Assembly: GCA_003255065.1 (NCBI GenBank)
Contig: QAOA01003192.1
Location: forward strand, 97,225-161,224
DNA from: Cercis canadensis
Taxonomy: Eukaryota; Streptophyta; Magnoliopsida; Fabales; Fabaceae
Direction: 5' to 3'
Length of the DNA: 64,000 bases
Below, piece by piece: positions 11,770 through 24,860 of the stretch. A program made the position numbers and the translations under genes. Numbering within the stretch: the stretch's first letter is position 1; each line of letters starts with the position of its first letter. Under the pieces are notes generated by a model, which had not been told where the DNA came from, did no database searches, and saw only the letters and a program-made list of their open reading frames with translations.

Positions 11770-13040
11770 TTTGGCCAAAGGAAAGCAGGTTTTCAGAAGA
11801 AAAAGGAAGGAGAGGTGGATTGAGTTCAAACACCTTGAACCAACCATTATACTTAACCTAGAAGACCAAGTTATTCTCCAGATCCTTCAATTTCACCATC
11901 ATACCCGATAAATGTCATCTTTCCATCTTATCCCTAATACACACCAAATTATTAGTTCTCTCAAGCATCTTTTGTTCACATCTATCAAAATCCACCTCAA
12001 AACTTTCCAGCTCCCAAACCACCAATCAGGCCTAACTATTAGGGCTATAGGAACCAACCTCGTCCTTCACAAAGAAATGAACTATTCCCAAACATTCCTA
12101 TTACTAGAGCTGAATTATTCAAACAATTGTGTGAAGCTCATGTGATAGCTCACAAGCCTGTACAACCATTGCAACCACCCTTCCCTCAATGGTATAACCC
12201 GAGCCTCAAGTGCGACTATTATAGAGGTGTTGTAGGGCATTCCATTGAAGACTGTCCTAGCTTTAAGTTTGCTATTCTAAATCTGATCAAACAATGAGTG
12301 ATCAAGATTGAGGAGATGGGGGGAGGTCATAATGTGAATAACAACCATTTGCCTAATCATGAAGTGAAACCGAGGATTAACGTCATCGTGGAGGGGGTTG
12401 AGTAGGTTCAAAAGATCACTCAAGTAAGGACTTCTATGAGGGTAGTGTGGGAGAACTTGAGGTTAGCTGCGTATGAATTGGAAATTCCTTGTAGACCAAT
12501 AAAAAAGGATGGTCAATATAATGGTGATTCTTTCTGTGAACATCACCAAATTGTAGGCCATGACATAGAGGAATGTTGGGAGTTCAAATGTGGGTTTCAG
12601 AAGCTGATGGCTTTAGAGATGTTGAGGTTTGAGAAAAGAAATAGCAAGAATTAGAAGGAAGTTAGTGTGATTGAGAAGGAGCAACAAGTGTCCCTTTGTC
12701 CTTAAGGTTTTATCAAATCCTTTGGCTAGCCAAGCCCAACCAGATGTGGTTATAGAGGTACCTACACCTTTCTCTTATGAAAGCAACCACGTCGTGCCCT
12801 GGAATTATGGGGTAAGAATAGTGAACACCAATGAAGAAATTTCAAGGAGTTGCCTAGAAAAGAAGGAGAAAGAGAAGCCAAGTACAATCACCAACGTGGT
12901 AAGGATGGGTGGTTTGACCAGAAATGAGAGGGTTTACCTGTCTGGAGAGGTAGAACGCCAGAAAAGGGAAAGAAGAAAAGTTGTGAGTGATGATAGAGAG
13001 CCAAACTTGGCTAAGGAGATGCCTAAGGGGTAAATAGGGA
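11770..13040 (+). pseudogene. Element A gag, C-terminal part (fossil)
   Basis: Gag of element A resumes directly after the duplication that bounds Athila B. It has a proline/asparagine-rich stretch and then two zinc-knuckle-like words: 'CDYYRGVVGHSIEDC' near 12200 and 'CEHHQIVGHDIEECWEFK' near 12540. These correspond to the C-x-x-H...GH-x-x-x-C segments of Tat/Ogre gag. A charged linker follows towards the protease. It is broken, with several breaks. Confidence 0.72.
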
Positions 13041-13053
13041 GGAGGAATAGTTC

Positions 13054-13884
13054 TTGAAGATAATGTGGCAAAGCGAATATGACATAGTGGAACAGATTAA
13101 GAAAACCTCTGCCCGTATCTCGTTGTTATCTATTATCATGAACTTCGAATGTCATAGGCAAGCTTTACAGAAGTTCTTGCAACAAGCTTATGTGTGGCCG
13201 AACATAATTGTGGAGAAGTTCGAGGGAATGGTAAACTTTGTCAAGAACTTTAGCACAATCTTCTTTTTTGAAGAGGAGTTGATGTCTGGTATGAGTGCTC
13301 ATAACAAGGCACTTCATATCATGCTCAAATGTGAAGGCTATATAGTGGCTAAGGTTTTGATTGATAATGGGTCTGCATTGAATGTGCTACCTTATGCCAC
13401 CCTCATGCAACTACCAGTGAATACATCCTGCATACGAGAGAGTAGTATAGTAGTAAGAGTCTTTGATGGGACAAGATGTGAAGTGCTTAGGGACGTTTCT
13501 TTACAACTGGAGATCGGGCCAAATAAGTTTGATATTTGCTTCCAAGTAATGGATATAGAACCTACATACACTATGTTACTGGGTAAGCCTTGGATTTATG
13601 CAGCTAGAGTGGTGCCGTTTACATGGCATCAAAGACTAAAATATGCGAATGGAGGGAGAGTTATAACCATCAAAGGGGAAGAGGAGTTGCTGGTGAGCAA
13701 GTCTAGTTCATTGCCGTATGTTGAATTGACAGAACATGCATTGGAATCTTCTTTCCAATCCTTAGAGATCGTCCAGTGCAATAATCAAGGTTTACAAGAA
13801 AAAGGGGAGGTTAACCAAGTTGTGGCAAAAATGATGGAGAATAACGGATTTCAAGAAGGAAAAGGCTTGGTGTCCAACCTGTAA
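13054..13884 (+). pseudogene. Element A aspartic protease region (fossil)
   Basis: The 276-residue stretch has the retropepsin-like core 'AKVLIDNGSALNVLPYATL' (about residues 101-119), in the Tat/Ogre variant with a D-N-G-S triad region, followed by 'VVRVFDGTRCEVLRDV' and 'DIEPTYTMLLGKPWIYAARV'. All of these are characteristic of the Tat/Ogre protease domain. It is the best preserved piece of element A. Confidence 0.82.
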
Positions 13885-14112
13885 GGTATCAATGAGCCCA
13901 TTATGCTTCCAGAAAATGAAGGTAGACAAGGGTTGGGGTGTGAGCCTTCCATGGAAGAGTTCCTAAGACGGCCAAAGAAACACCATGAGACCAGACTTCC
14001 TCATTTGCAAGAAACCTTTGTACCATCAACTGAGTCGCCAATTATTGATCATATGCATATTATGAATACCCTGGACTGCTACTCTAAGAAGAACTGCTGG
14101 ATTCGGCTTTGA

Positions 14113-14375
14113 ACCAATGCCAGATGTGGTCCTCTTTGAGTTATATTTGTTTATGCCATGTTTATTTCATTTGACTGAGGTCCAAAGTCATTTGAATGTT
14201 ATCTTTATCTTATATTAGACCATGTTTTATTTGAAAATTTTAATGAAATGATTTATCATGGAATTTTCATTCATTCTTGGCCTCATTTTGCTGTTTCTAT
14301 CTTTCTTATTCACTTTATTATCCATTTTAATTTTTATTATGTTTTAATCTATTCTTAAGAGTCTTGTTAATATAG
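14113..14375 (+). other. AT-rich intron-like spacer between protease and RT of element A
   Basis: About 260 bp of strongly AT-rich, T-rich DNA with no coding similarity separates the protease part from the RT part and ends in TTAATATAG. Ogre-type elements are known to carry a spliced intron at exactly this place. This spacer therefore supports assigning A to the Ogre side of Tat. The exact splice sites are not certain from sequence alone. Confidence 0.5.
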
Positions 14376-14379
14376 ATCT

Positions 14380-16096
14380 AATGTCTCAAGTGGAAGCTCT
14401 TGTGTGTCCAATAATTGATTCTCATATTGAATTTGGTGAAGATGATTACTGCTCTAATGAAGATTCAAATCTTTCTGATAAATTTACAAAAATAATTGAG
14501 TCGGCTGAAAAAGCGATACCTCCTCATAATGAAGAGATTCATATCATAAACCTAGGTACATAAGATGAAAAGGAGGAATTGAAGATTGTTGATAATATGG
14601 AAAGAGAGGAAATGATTACTCTTTTCAAAGAGTATATTGACGTGTTTTCCTTTCCTCTGCCTCATATAGATGTGCTCGTTGACAATACGGCAAAAAATCA
14701 CCGATATTCTTTCATGGATGGGTATTCGGGGTATAACCAAATTCCAATGGTCGAGGAGGATAAAGAGAAGACGATCTTCATCACTCACTGGGGCCATGGT
14801 TATAGGGTAATGTCATTTGGGTTGAGGAATGCAGGAGCTACCTATCAAAGGGCAATGTTTACACTTTTCCATGACATGATGCAAAAAGAAATTGAGGTCT
14901 ATGTAAATGATATGGTGACCAAGTCAAAACAAGGGGAAAGTCATGTGAATGTGTTTTGGAAACTGTTCAAAAAACTGAGAAAATACAAGCTAAGATTGAA
15001 CCCAAACAAATGCACTTTTGGTGCGATTTCTGGTAAATTGTTAGGGTTCATCGTTAACGAGAAAGGAATTGAAGTAGATCCAGACAAAGTTCGAGCAATT
15101 TGAGAAATGCCATCTCCGAGATCAGAAAAAGAAGTTTGGAGCTTTCTAGGGAGGCTTAATGACATAACCATATTCATTTCAAATCTTACTCACACTTGTG
15201 AACCCATTTTCAAGTTGCTGAGAAAGAATAATCTAAGAGAATTGGATGAAAAATGTCAAGAAGCTTTTGAAAAGATCAATGAGTATTTGCTTAACCCACC
15301 GGTGCTTGTACCTCTGACACCTAGAAAGCCTCTCATTCTATATTTGACTGATTATGAGACAAGATATGTCATGGTTGAAAAGACGTGTTGTGCGTTAGTT
15401 TGGGTGGCTAGTAGACTCTGGCAATAAAGGCTAAACCATACTACATGGCTCATCTCTCGTATGGATCCCATCAAGTTCATCTTTGAAAAGCCCTATCTCT
15501 CCGGAAGACTAGTTAAGTTGCAAATTGTCTTTTCAGAATACGATGTGGTGTATATGACAAAGAAGGCTGTTAAAAGAAGTGTAATTGCTGATTACTTAGC
15601 TGAAAATCCCGTAGACGATTATCAACCTATGAGATTTGAATTTTCTGATGAAGATGTTCTCGTAGTCAAATGAGGGGATAAAAAAGAAGAAGTAAGGTGG
15701 AAAATCTACTTCGATGGTGCTATGAATGTGTACGGGCAAGGAATAGGAGCTGTGATCGTGTCACCAGAAGGGAAAGAATTTCCTATAGCCATTAAGTTAG
15801 AGTTCGATTGTACTAATAACATGGTCGAATATGAAGCTTGTGTAAGAGGTCTACAAGCGGCTCTAGATCTAAAAGTTGACACCTTGGATGTTTTTGGTGA
15901 CTCTGCACTCATCATTCATGAAGTGATTGGAGAATGACAAACCAAATATTCAAAATTGGTTCCATATCAAAAATATTTGAAGCAGTTAATGGAGAAATTT
16001 GAAGACATCACATTTTCTCAGTTACCTCACGACAAGAACCAATTCGTGGATGCCTTGATCACATTGGCCGTAATGACTAAGCTTAAATGTGAAGTA
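14380..16096 (+). pseudogene. Element A RT, RNase H and second RNase H (fossil)
   Basis: The RT palm and thumb words 'FMDGYSGYNQIPM', 'FGLRNAGATYQRAM' and 'EIEVYVNDMV' occur at about 14710-14920, followed by 'LNPNKCTFGAISGKLLGFIV'. A gypsy RNase H remnant follows (about 15290-15665), and then a second, archaeal-type RNase H (about 15690-16096: 'YFDGAMN..GQGIGAVIVSPEG' and 'NNMVEYEACVRGLQAAL'). The two tandem RNase H domains are diagnostic of the Tat lineage. The part ends at the insertion of a large solo LTR. It is broken, with several breaks. Confidence 0.85.
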
Positions 16097-16101
16097 ATAG
16101 T

Positions 16102-19100
16102 TGTTACAACGTACCCGAAGGTCGCTACGACGCAGATGGCTAAATAAAAAGAGATTTAGTTTTCAAAATAAAAACTTTGGAATCGCCACCAATTGTATTA
16201 AAAAAGTGGGGAACAATTGGAAAATCCCCCATTTTAATTAATTGAAAGAAACAAAGGTCTACGAATCAGAGAGGGTTTGGCAGTTTGTTTATGTTGTGGG
16301 GAAGGTGTTAGGCACCCCACAATATCCGTCTAAAGACGGTTATCCTAAATTAGTTGTGTGAACAAAATATGGCAAAAAATATACATTTTATTTACCCTAG
16401 AATAATAAATTGTTACAATAATATCTTATGAAAATAAAAACAAAGAAAATTAAAGTTGCAATGTATGAATTATCTACTGGGACCTAAATCCTTCCACCTC
16501 TTCATCGCATGAAGTGACTGTCCAAGGTGGTGCTACCTTCACCTAGATCAGATGGAAAAAGACATCCCATATAAGACTGATTCGCCCTATCCTCCCATGA
16601 TAAGTGAAGGGGCATGCGAATACTACACGACACATGTATACTTTCTATATGCAGTGCAAATGCATGATTTTAAATATTACAAAACCTATCTCAAAATCTA
16701 AGTACCGAAAATTTTTAATTTACATCAAAAAATAAAATAAAAGATAAAATGTCATTCTTGCTCCAAGCTTGCGGCGAGGTATCTTCCCGTTGGGCCTTTC
16801 GATTTGCTCATACTCACAAATACCATGAGTCGTATCCGAGGATGCTCATGAATACACCAAAACACAGGTTAGGCAAGACTTAGAAGAAATCTATCTAATT
16901 GACCTACACATTTAAACTCCATATGCCTCAAAAGGAATAACACAAAATCAACCAAAAATGCACATTCAAACCCTAAACACCCCTTGGAATAGTGCACACA
17001 ATGCATGAGAACTAACCTAGTGAATAGCTTCCAAAATAATTAAAAAAACATAAGTAATAAACTCCGAACAACAGGCCGAACAGAACCTTAAACAATTGAC
17101 AAGAAATGTAAAAATTATAAAAATTTCACAAATTGAAGATAGACATCTTATGATTCAAAAGAAACACTTAAATTGGGGCTCTATAGCTCTAGAAAGAATC
17201 AAAAAACCACCTGCTGTCAAAGAAAATCAACTAAACTGACAAAACAGAAAAAAAAAAAAATAGCCAACTTTAAATGCCAATTGGGGGCAAAGTAGACATG
17301 ATAAAAATCTGAAAAATACACAAAATGAATAAATACATCTTACGATTCTAAAGAGATAAGAATCATGCAATTCGGAGTTATATAACTCCAAAAAGAAATA
17401 AAAAGTTACACGCTGCCAGAGAAGATCAAAAGTCTTGACAGAGTAGAAAAACAGCCGACTTTAAATACAAACTGGGAGCGAAGTAAACATGGAAAAAATC
17501 TGAAAAAATACAAAAAATGAATATATGTGTCTCCCGGTTCTAATGAGACCAACATCACTTTATTTTGAGCTCTGAAGCTCCAGAAATAAATCAAACACTG
17601 AGTGCTACCAGCAAGAACTGATAGCAGCGAAAATGGCTTATACAAATGATTCTTTCATGATAAAAGAGAATGCAAGTTGACTCTCTATGGGAGAAACACT
17701 ACCATGCAACAATTTTCATGCTTAATGTGTTAAGTGCAAGCCAAAATTGAGCAATTGAGCACAATAGCTAATTAGGGCAGCAAGGAAATAAGATGTTCAA
17801 GCAAAGAAAAATCTGGGCAACAAGAAACAAAATTAATATGCTTGGCTAGGGAAAACAAAAGAAGGCAGCAAGATGCAAAGGCTAACAAGATAATTTAAAG
17901 CAAAATAGGGTAGCAATTAAGCTATGGAACAAGAAGAAACTAAGTTAGATTCAAAACAGGACAACAAGGATTTAAAAGAGAACAAAGATTTGGCAAAGAT
18001 TAACCCAACAAAAGGCTATAGTCAAGCAATTTCCAAGCTAATAAGGGTTGGTACAGCAGCAATTATGCCCAGAAAAATCTAGCATGCATGAAAGGGCTTT
18101 TAACAACATTCAAACAATCAAGTTTTCACATGAAGGTTCAGTCATCACTTAATTAACCTAGAAAACTTTTCTAAACCGATTAATGGAAGCACAAATGACC
18201 TAGGAACATAAACCTCAACTGAATTTGGACATCTAAGAACCAAATGACCAAAGTTCATCAAGATTAAAGGGTAACTAGAGCAGAAAATTTCAAGAAAAAT
18301 ATAAACAGCCCAGAATTGCAATTAATCAAAAATCTATGAACATTTCATCCTGACTATCTCAATTGATCAACAATCCAACATTAAATCAACCTAATCCACA
18401 AAAATCAAGTAAGAACATAATAGGACAGCTCAAGAACACCAAGAATGAAATAGGGCAGCAACAAGAACATAGCCCACAATTTTTTTAATTTTCGGATTTA
18501 AGAAGGAAGAGCAAAGAAACAACAAAGAATCAAAGGAACAAGATGAATCAACAAAAGAAATTGACCAAATCAGTCCAAGAACACCAAAAATGAAATAGGG
18601 CAGTAGCAAGAATATCAAGAAAATTAAAGAAAATAAAAGGGATCATTAACCTTACTTGGATTTTGCTCTAGTTTTGATTCTTCCGTTTTGATTTATGCTA
18701 CTCCTTTTGCTGAATGCCTTCTTATTGCTGTTCAGTTCTTGCTCTCTTTCAAAGTAACCATTTATGCTTTTCCTCTATGCTAAATGCTCTATCTCCCTTC
18801 TTTGCTCTCCCTTGTACGTATATATCTTTTTTTGTTGCTCAATTCCCATTTTTTCCCCCATGTAATTGCTGCCCAGCCTTTTGCTTCTTTTTTTATTTGC
18901 TTTATTTATTTAGTTACTTAATTATTTGCTTAAAAAAATAATAAATCAAAGATTGCACCAACGGGGAGAGAAGGAAATCCATTCTTTGCTTTCGTATTGG
19001 CTCATTTAGATCTAATGATGCAAAAAGTAAATTTACAAAATATATTTATATGTTTTTATCAATTATTTACATAATTAAGAAAAATAACAAAAATGGAACA

Positions 19101-19273
19101 AGTAGGCTTAAATAAAAATGGGCTTGGTGAGACAATGAATTAGGCTTAGATTTCTTTTTTATTGTAAAAGCCCAAACAAATAAAAAAAACTAATTAAAAA
19201 TTTAATTTATCTTTAATTTTTCTTAAATATATTTTTAACTATCAAAAGACTCGGACAAAATACGGTGTCTACA
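16102..19273 (-). mobile_element. 3.2-kb Ogre-type solo LTR in element A
   Basis: The block starts TGTTACAACG and ends GGTGTCTACA, with the 5-bp duplication ATAGT on both sides (16097-16101 and 19274-19278). On the minus strand it starts TGTAGACACCG and its 3' part contains the Ogre-LTR landmarks: an 'ACGG..TTGTGGGGTGCCTAACACC' region, 'TTGGTGGCGATTCC', and a final GCGTCGTAGCGACCTTCGGG. That last word is shared with the end of the 24975-29333 LTR, so the two belong to related families. No polyprotein lies inside, which fits a solo LTR. Confidence 0.85.
17100..17630. repeat. 192-bp tandem repeat, about 3 copies, within solo LTR
   Basis: Landmarks GATTCAAAAG (17152), GATTCTAAAG (17344) and GGTTCTAATG (17536) are spaced exactly 192 bp apart. 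Each is preceded by an ATCTGAAAAA/CACAAA-like tract and followed by a 'TCTRTARCTC' and 'CTG-CAGAGAA' segment. Copies are diverged (clearly below 90 percent). Confidence 0.78.
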
Positions 19274-19631
19274 ATAGTGCAACCTATACAAGTGAAGTTA
19301 GGAGACGAACCAGTTTATTGCTCTAATCTGGAAAAGGAACTTGATGGCCACCCTTGGTACCATGACATTTTGCAATATATTAAGCTCAGAGAATAACCAA
19401 CTGGGGCAAATGAAAATGATAAGAAGACCATTAGGCATCTTGCATTGGGTTTCTTTCTGAGTGGAGAGATTTTGTACAAAAGAAGCCACAATGGAACACT
19501 ATTACGATGTGTAGATGCCAAGGAGGCTAATCGCACTCTGGGTGCCGTTCATGATGGAATATGTGCTACTCATGCAAATGGCCATATGATAACTCGAAAA
19601 ATTCTAAAAGCGGGTTATTACTGGTCAACAA

Positions 19632-21421
19632 TGTTGATACTCAATTTTGTCCAAGTCAACTTAGTTTAATTTAGACTTATTGTTACCCAAATTTGCACTT
19701 ATTCTCTATGGATAAATTGGACTAAGCCCATTTGTGTATATTGGCATTTTTAATTTTTCTTATAGGTCCAATTCAAATATCCCAAAAAAATTACAAAAAA
19801 AAACAAAAACAGAAAGAATAAACACAAATCAAAATATGTTATAGAATATTTTCCATTTTGTTAAAATAAAAGATCGTGTACAAAAAGTGACAAAAGAAAT
19901 TAAATGAATAAGGGTGCAGCAAAAGCAACCCTTTGGCATTTTCTGCTAGCAAGCCAGCTCCATTGACGCTGCATTGTTGGGTGACGCCACCATTTTCTGC
20001 TGCACAACCTGCAAAGGGGAGAAGGATAGTTTAGCAACTAACCACAATTTTGGATATAAATTGGGTCTCCCTAAGTAGAGCAAGGGAGGAGATACAGAAA
20101 GAGAGATAGAGAGATGGAAAAATATGAAAATGTTGAGAAGCAAAAATCCGAGAAAATAGAGTGAGTTTCTTTAGAAAGTGGAGACACACATAGCTCAGAG
20201 AGATACACATTCTCTATCCTTCATACACAGTAGAGCATTTGGGAACAGGAGACACTCCGAGTTCTATACCCACAGAGAGTTGTACTCACTCATTCATAGT
20301 CATTCACAGGTATGTAACCCTTAACCAAAATTTGCATTCTCTGCATTGTTCCAATATTGTTTCTACCCCTTATATTCCTAGAAAAAATTAAAGACAAAGC
20401 TATCCATAGTAGCCAAAAGAAGAAAAACGAAGGGGTGGGATCGGTGGTAGCAGCGGTTCCACCTCCAAGTTGACCATTTTTTAGTGAAGGAGAAAAGCCC
20501 CAAATTAGAGAGAGAGACCCATTTTCTAGAGAGAGAAATAGAACCTCATGTGGGAAATAGAGAGAGAACTAGAGAAATTTTGAGGGAAAGAATGAAGTAG
20601 AGAGAAAGATCCTTACATGGGCACACTGGGTTAGTGAGTTAGAACCAAGTTTTGAACCCCAAAGCCAAGAGATGAGGTATCCTGCGTCTTTTCCATTTGT
20701 TCTTCGACTCTCCTCTCTATTCTTCTTGCATGTTTCTATTTGGTTTTGATTTCTGATTTCTTTCTTTTAAAGTTTATTTACCAAGTCTTCCTTTTAGTGT
20801 ATATATGTTTATTTGGGCCTTTTATTGTTAAAGGCATAGGAAGTTTGTGTTTTGTTTGCTATGGCCGAAATAGGCCATTTGCTGTTTGTTTGTTTAGGAT
20901 TATTTTTTTATTTGATTGGGTTTTATGGTGTTAATGTGGTTTGTTTTTTTGGGTCATGATTTCAGATTTTTGTTTGGGCCATTTGTTTGCTTGGCCTCTA
21001 GACATGGTCTATTTTATTTGGTTAATGAGTTTATTTCTAGTTTGGGTTTGGTTTAAATAACTTAGTCTTTTTATTTTTCTTGTTGGGTTTAGCTAGTTGG
21101 GTCTGGTCCGAAATGGGCCAGCCCACCAGATGTTTTAGTCTTCCTTTTATTATTTGTTTGGGTTTATCTCATATGGGCCTTTTTTTCCTTATGTATTGGA
21201 TCCATTTTTTTTTTTCTTTCTTGTTGCCATATTTGGGTTGCTCGACCAGGCTTATGAGATGGTTTTTTGACCCAACTTTTCTTTTTATTTCCTTAGCTTT
21301 TGTTTTAGTACTATTTGAATTGGGCCTAGTATTAGTGTTATTCTTTTTTTTAAGGCTTCCTTTGATGAAAGGCTCATTAATAATATGTAGATTAGTTATT
21401 CGTTTAGTGATTAAGTTCAAT

Positions 21422-21468
<47 letters not shown>

Positions 21469-22432
21469 TATGCTTCTAATTATTTTTTATTTACATTATG
21501 TGTTCTATTGCCATGATTATTTTTATTTTACCTTGTGAATTAAATAAAATCAAAGCCCAACGACGAATTAAATTAGGGAATAATTGTGTTGACAATCTTT
21601 CTTAATTTTTCCTGAGGTGAGGGATAATTTCTTGGTTATACTAGAGGTACTGGAGTGGCCAATAAAACTCCCAATACCGCTTTGATTCTTTTATTATTGT
21701 AATTTTTGACATTTTATGTTGCATTTTATCTCCTTTTATCATTATTTTTGTTCATGCTAGAATAAGATTACCGACTAGGGAATAGTTAAGGATAGTCATG
21801 ATAACGATGATTCCTTGACATTTCAGAGGTGAGAAGTGTCACTTTAGTCTTTCTAGATGTACTGGTGGACTTCAAGAAAGATCTCCAATAAAAATCTTTT
21901 GCCACGAACCTCAAACTTATTTCTTGAATACGTAATAAATTACATTTTGTGTATCTAGTTATCACTCAGTGAAATTGCTCAAAATTTCCTATTACAGAAT
22001 AAATCGGGCGAGGATCGTAATGATGATCACTGTCTCTACCTAATAGTCTTGAGGCATCTTTTTAGGTTTTGCCAGAAGTACTGGTAGGGCTTAATAACAC
22101 ATTAATCTATTTTAAAATATAATTTAATAACCATTTTCATTCAACAATTTTTTAGATGACATAAAATTAAATTGGTAACCGTTCGCTAGAACGGGCGTCG
22201 TAGGGTACTAACATCTTCCCTACACGTAACCAACTCTCTTACCCAAACTCCGATAACGTAGACCAAGCCTTTTTTTTTATAGGCTTCCAATCATGCCTTA
22301 AATTGATTGGTGGCGACTCTATTAGTTTTCTTCAATCATTTTTTTAATTAAAAAGCTTCACACTTCCACACTTTTACACATATTCTTTTCGCCGCCTCGC
22401 ATCGTCGCGCTCATGAAAAGGACTTTGCAACA
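19632..22432 (+). mobile_element. 2.8-kb Ogre-type solo LTR in integrase of element A
   Basis: It starts TGTTGATACTCAATTTTG, ends GGACTTTGCAACA, and is bounded by the duplication AACAA (19627-19631 and 22433-22437). The 3' part has classic Ogre/Tat LTR landmarks: 'ACGGGCGTCGTAGGGTACTA', 'CTTCCCTACACGTAACC', 'GGTGGCGACTCTATTAG' and a CGCCGCCTCGCATCGTCGCG tail. It is a different family from the neighbouring solo LTR, and in the opposite orientation. Open stretches inside it are low-complexity and not genes. Confidence 0.85.
21425..21466. repeat. (TA)n microsatellite
   Basis: About 21 TA dinucleotides lie within the solo LTR at 19632-22432. Confidence 0.95.
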
Positions 22433-24276
22433 AACAATGGAGAGGGATTGCATTGATTATGTCAGGAAGTGTCATAAATGTCAAATCTATGCGGATTATA
22501 TCAAAGTACCCCCGTCTATATTGCATAATATGTCAACCCCTTGGCCATTTTCAATGTGGGGAATTGATGTTATCAGTCCGATCAATCCGAAGGCATTTAA
22601 TGGACACCGTTTTATTTTAGTGACCATTGATTATTTCACAAAATGGGTGGAGGCTGCTTCTTATGCGAAAGTGACTCAGAAGGTAGTTGCCAGATTCTTG
22701 AAGATGAATATCATTTGTCGATATGGCCAATCAGAGAGAATCATCACAGATAATGGTTCAAATTTGAATGGTGAGGATATACAAAAGTTGTGCAAACAGT
22801 TTGTGATCAAGCATCACAATTCTTCACCATATAGACTTCAGATGAATAGAGCAATAGAAGCTGCAACAAAACATCAAGAAGCTAGTGGAAAAGATGATGG
22901 TGACCTACAAAGATTGGCATGAAATGCTTCTTTATGCTTTGCACACTTATCGCATAGCTGTTCGATCGTCAACTGGGGCAACACCGTATTCCTTGGTGTA
23001 TGGCATGGAAGTTATTACTCCTATAAAAGTAGAAATTCCCTCTCTAAGAGTTTTGATAGAAACTGAATTAGAAGAATCAAAATGGGCACGAGTTAGGTAT
23101 AAGCAACTGAACATGATTGAAGAGAATAAATTAATTGCAATTTGTCATGGGCAATTGTACTAGCAACGAATGGCTAGAGCATTTAAAAAAAAGGTTTGAC
23201 CTCGAGAGTTTCAACCGGGAGATTTAGTTTTGAGAAATGTCTTACTTCATCAAGAAAATGTGCGGGGAAAATGGGCCTCAATTCATCAAGGCCTATACAT
23301 TGTCAAGCAAGCATTCTCTGGAGGAGCTTTAATTTTCACAAATATGGAAGGGTAGGAGCTTGCTAAGCCAATAAACTCTGACACAGTTAGAAGATATTAC
23401 TCGTAAAAAAAAAAAAANAAAAAAAAAAAAAAAAAACCCACTAGATTGAAAACTAGAAAGGGCGATTTAGGCAAAAGTTAGGGCGCCCAAAAAATCACTA
23501 GATTGAAAACCCAAAAGGGCAATCCAAGTGTGAGTTTGAGCCTACAAGAAAGTTTGTGCGAAAATCAATCAAAGAAGATAGAAAAGTTGTTTGAGATGAG
23601 GGAAGAAACTCATAAGAAAGCAAAAGCGACGAATTTCAACATCAGAAAGATAAATGTCTCTTCAGTCAAGTGAAAGTCTAATCCGATTACAATATGAGAA
23701 TTAATAAGAGCTGGACATCACATAGTTACAACTGGGGCAAAATTGTCCGTTCTATATGGCTTTTGGATCTCTCATCCCGAACTACGTGAGTTTTGATTTC
23801 TCTTTGAGGATACGTAAACACCTACTTATTAGGGCAAATACAATTTTTCAAAGACTCCATGTTGGGGGGCAAATTTTTATTCTAATGGATATCTCTTTGT
23901 GTTTCGATCTTGTGAAATTTTGTACATGTTCTATCTTGTTGAAATAAAAAAGGTTAATTCATTGAATTTACTTCTTTTAGTTATGCATACTCTCTATGAT
24001 AAATTATTAAATTATTATTTTGAATAAAATGTGAATGGATTGTTTATATGACATATTCATTTATTTTTTTAAAGTAGGTCACATTGACATAATTTTCAAA
24101 TTTCAAAATGATATTTTTTAAATATAAGCAAGGCCCGAGATGTGCTAGAGGTTTTCTTTAATGATAAATGAAATAAAGAGACCTTGAAAGGGTATTAAGA
24201 AATAAAAAGAGGGAAATAGCTAATCAGAAGGATTTATCTTAGTCTACGATTTTAAAGGAGTTTGTGATTTCATCTT

Positions 24277-24281
<5 letters not shown>

Positions 24282-24314
<33 letters not shown>
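24282..24314. repeat. (GA)n microsatellite
   Basis: About 16 GA dinucleotides lie in the 3' region of element A. Confidence 0.95.
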
Positions 24315-24318
<4 letters not shown>

Positions 24319-24477
24319 ATTTAGCTGACAAGGAAAGAAGTCTAGTGTGCTGATGAGAAATGATACGCCTGAACGAGTTGACTTTTGAAAGAGTGAATTT
24401 TGATTAAACCGTCTTCTACTTGCAAGAGATCAAAGATATCCCGTCTTAGTGCCACAGGGTACGTTCATTTTAGTCAT

Positions 24478-24860
24478 TAATTTTCATGCCATTAAATTTT
24501 CAGCCATTAATTTTTATGCCATTATATTTTCAGCCATTAATTTTTTTGCCATTAATTTTCATGTTATTACATTTTCAACCATTAATTTTCATGTCATTAA
24601 TTTTTTCGCCATTCATTTTTCTGTTATTAATTTTTATGTCATTACATTTTCAGCCATTATTTTTTCTGCCATTAGTTTTTATGTCATTACATTTTCAACT
24701 ATCAATTTTCTCCCCATTATTTTTTCATGCAGTTAATTTTCTCGCCATTAATTTTTATGTCATTACATTTTCAGTCATTATTTTTTCTGCTATTAATTTT
24801 TATGTCATTACATTTTCAGCTATTAATTTTCATGTCATTACAATTCCAGCCATTAATTTT
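24478..24860. repeat. Degenerate ~18-bp minisatellite (GCCATTAATTTTYATG)
   Basis: About twenty degenerate units built on GCCATTAATTTTTATG alternate with CATTACATTTTCA-type variants. The unit length of roughly 18 bases is divisible by three, so repetitive open stretches appear in two frames (24449-24736 and 24486-24923). These are a consequence of the repeat, not genes. Confidence 0.85.

Larger units (their letters stand above)
19279..23405 (+). pseudogene. Element A integrase, split by a solo LTR (fossil)
   Basis: The first part (19279-19631) holds the integrase zinc region: 'GAVHDGICATHANGHMITRKILKAGYYWSTM'-like sequence, with the HH half of HHCC. The second (22438-23405) holds the CC half ('RKCHKCQIYAD'), the catalytic core ('WGIDVISPINP', 'VTIDYFTKWVEA', 'IITDNGSNL') and the C-terminal 'REFQPGDLVLR' region, ending near 'INSDTVRRYYS'. 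The solo LTR at 19632-22432 lies between the halves. It is a fossil with several breaks. Confidence 0.85.

Noticed and set aside
21080-21538. 152-residue open frame on the plus strand
   Set aside because: It lies in a T-rich part of a solo LTR and its C-terminus is a Tyr-Ile run created by the TA microsatellite; it has no domain and no homology I recognise.
24478-24860. Possible CRISPR-like array
   Set aside because: Units are short, degenerate and have no unique spacers; the context is a plant retrotransposon 3' region.
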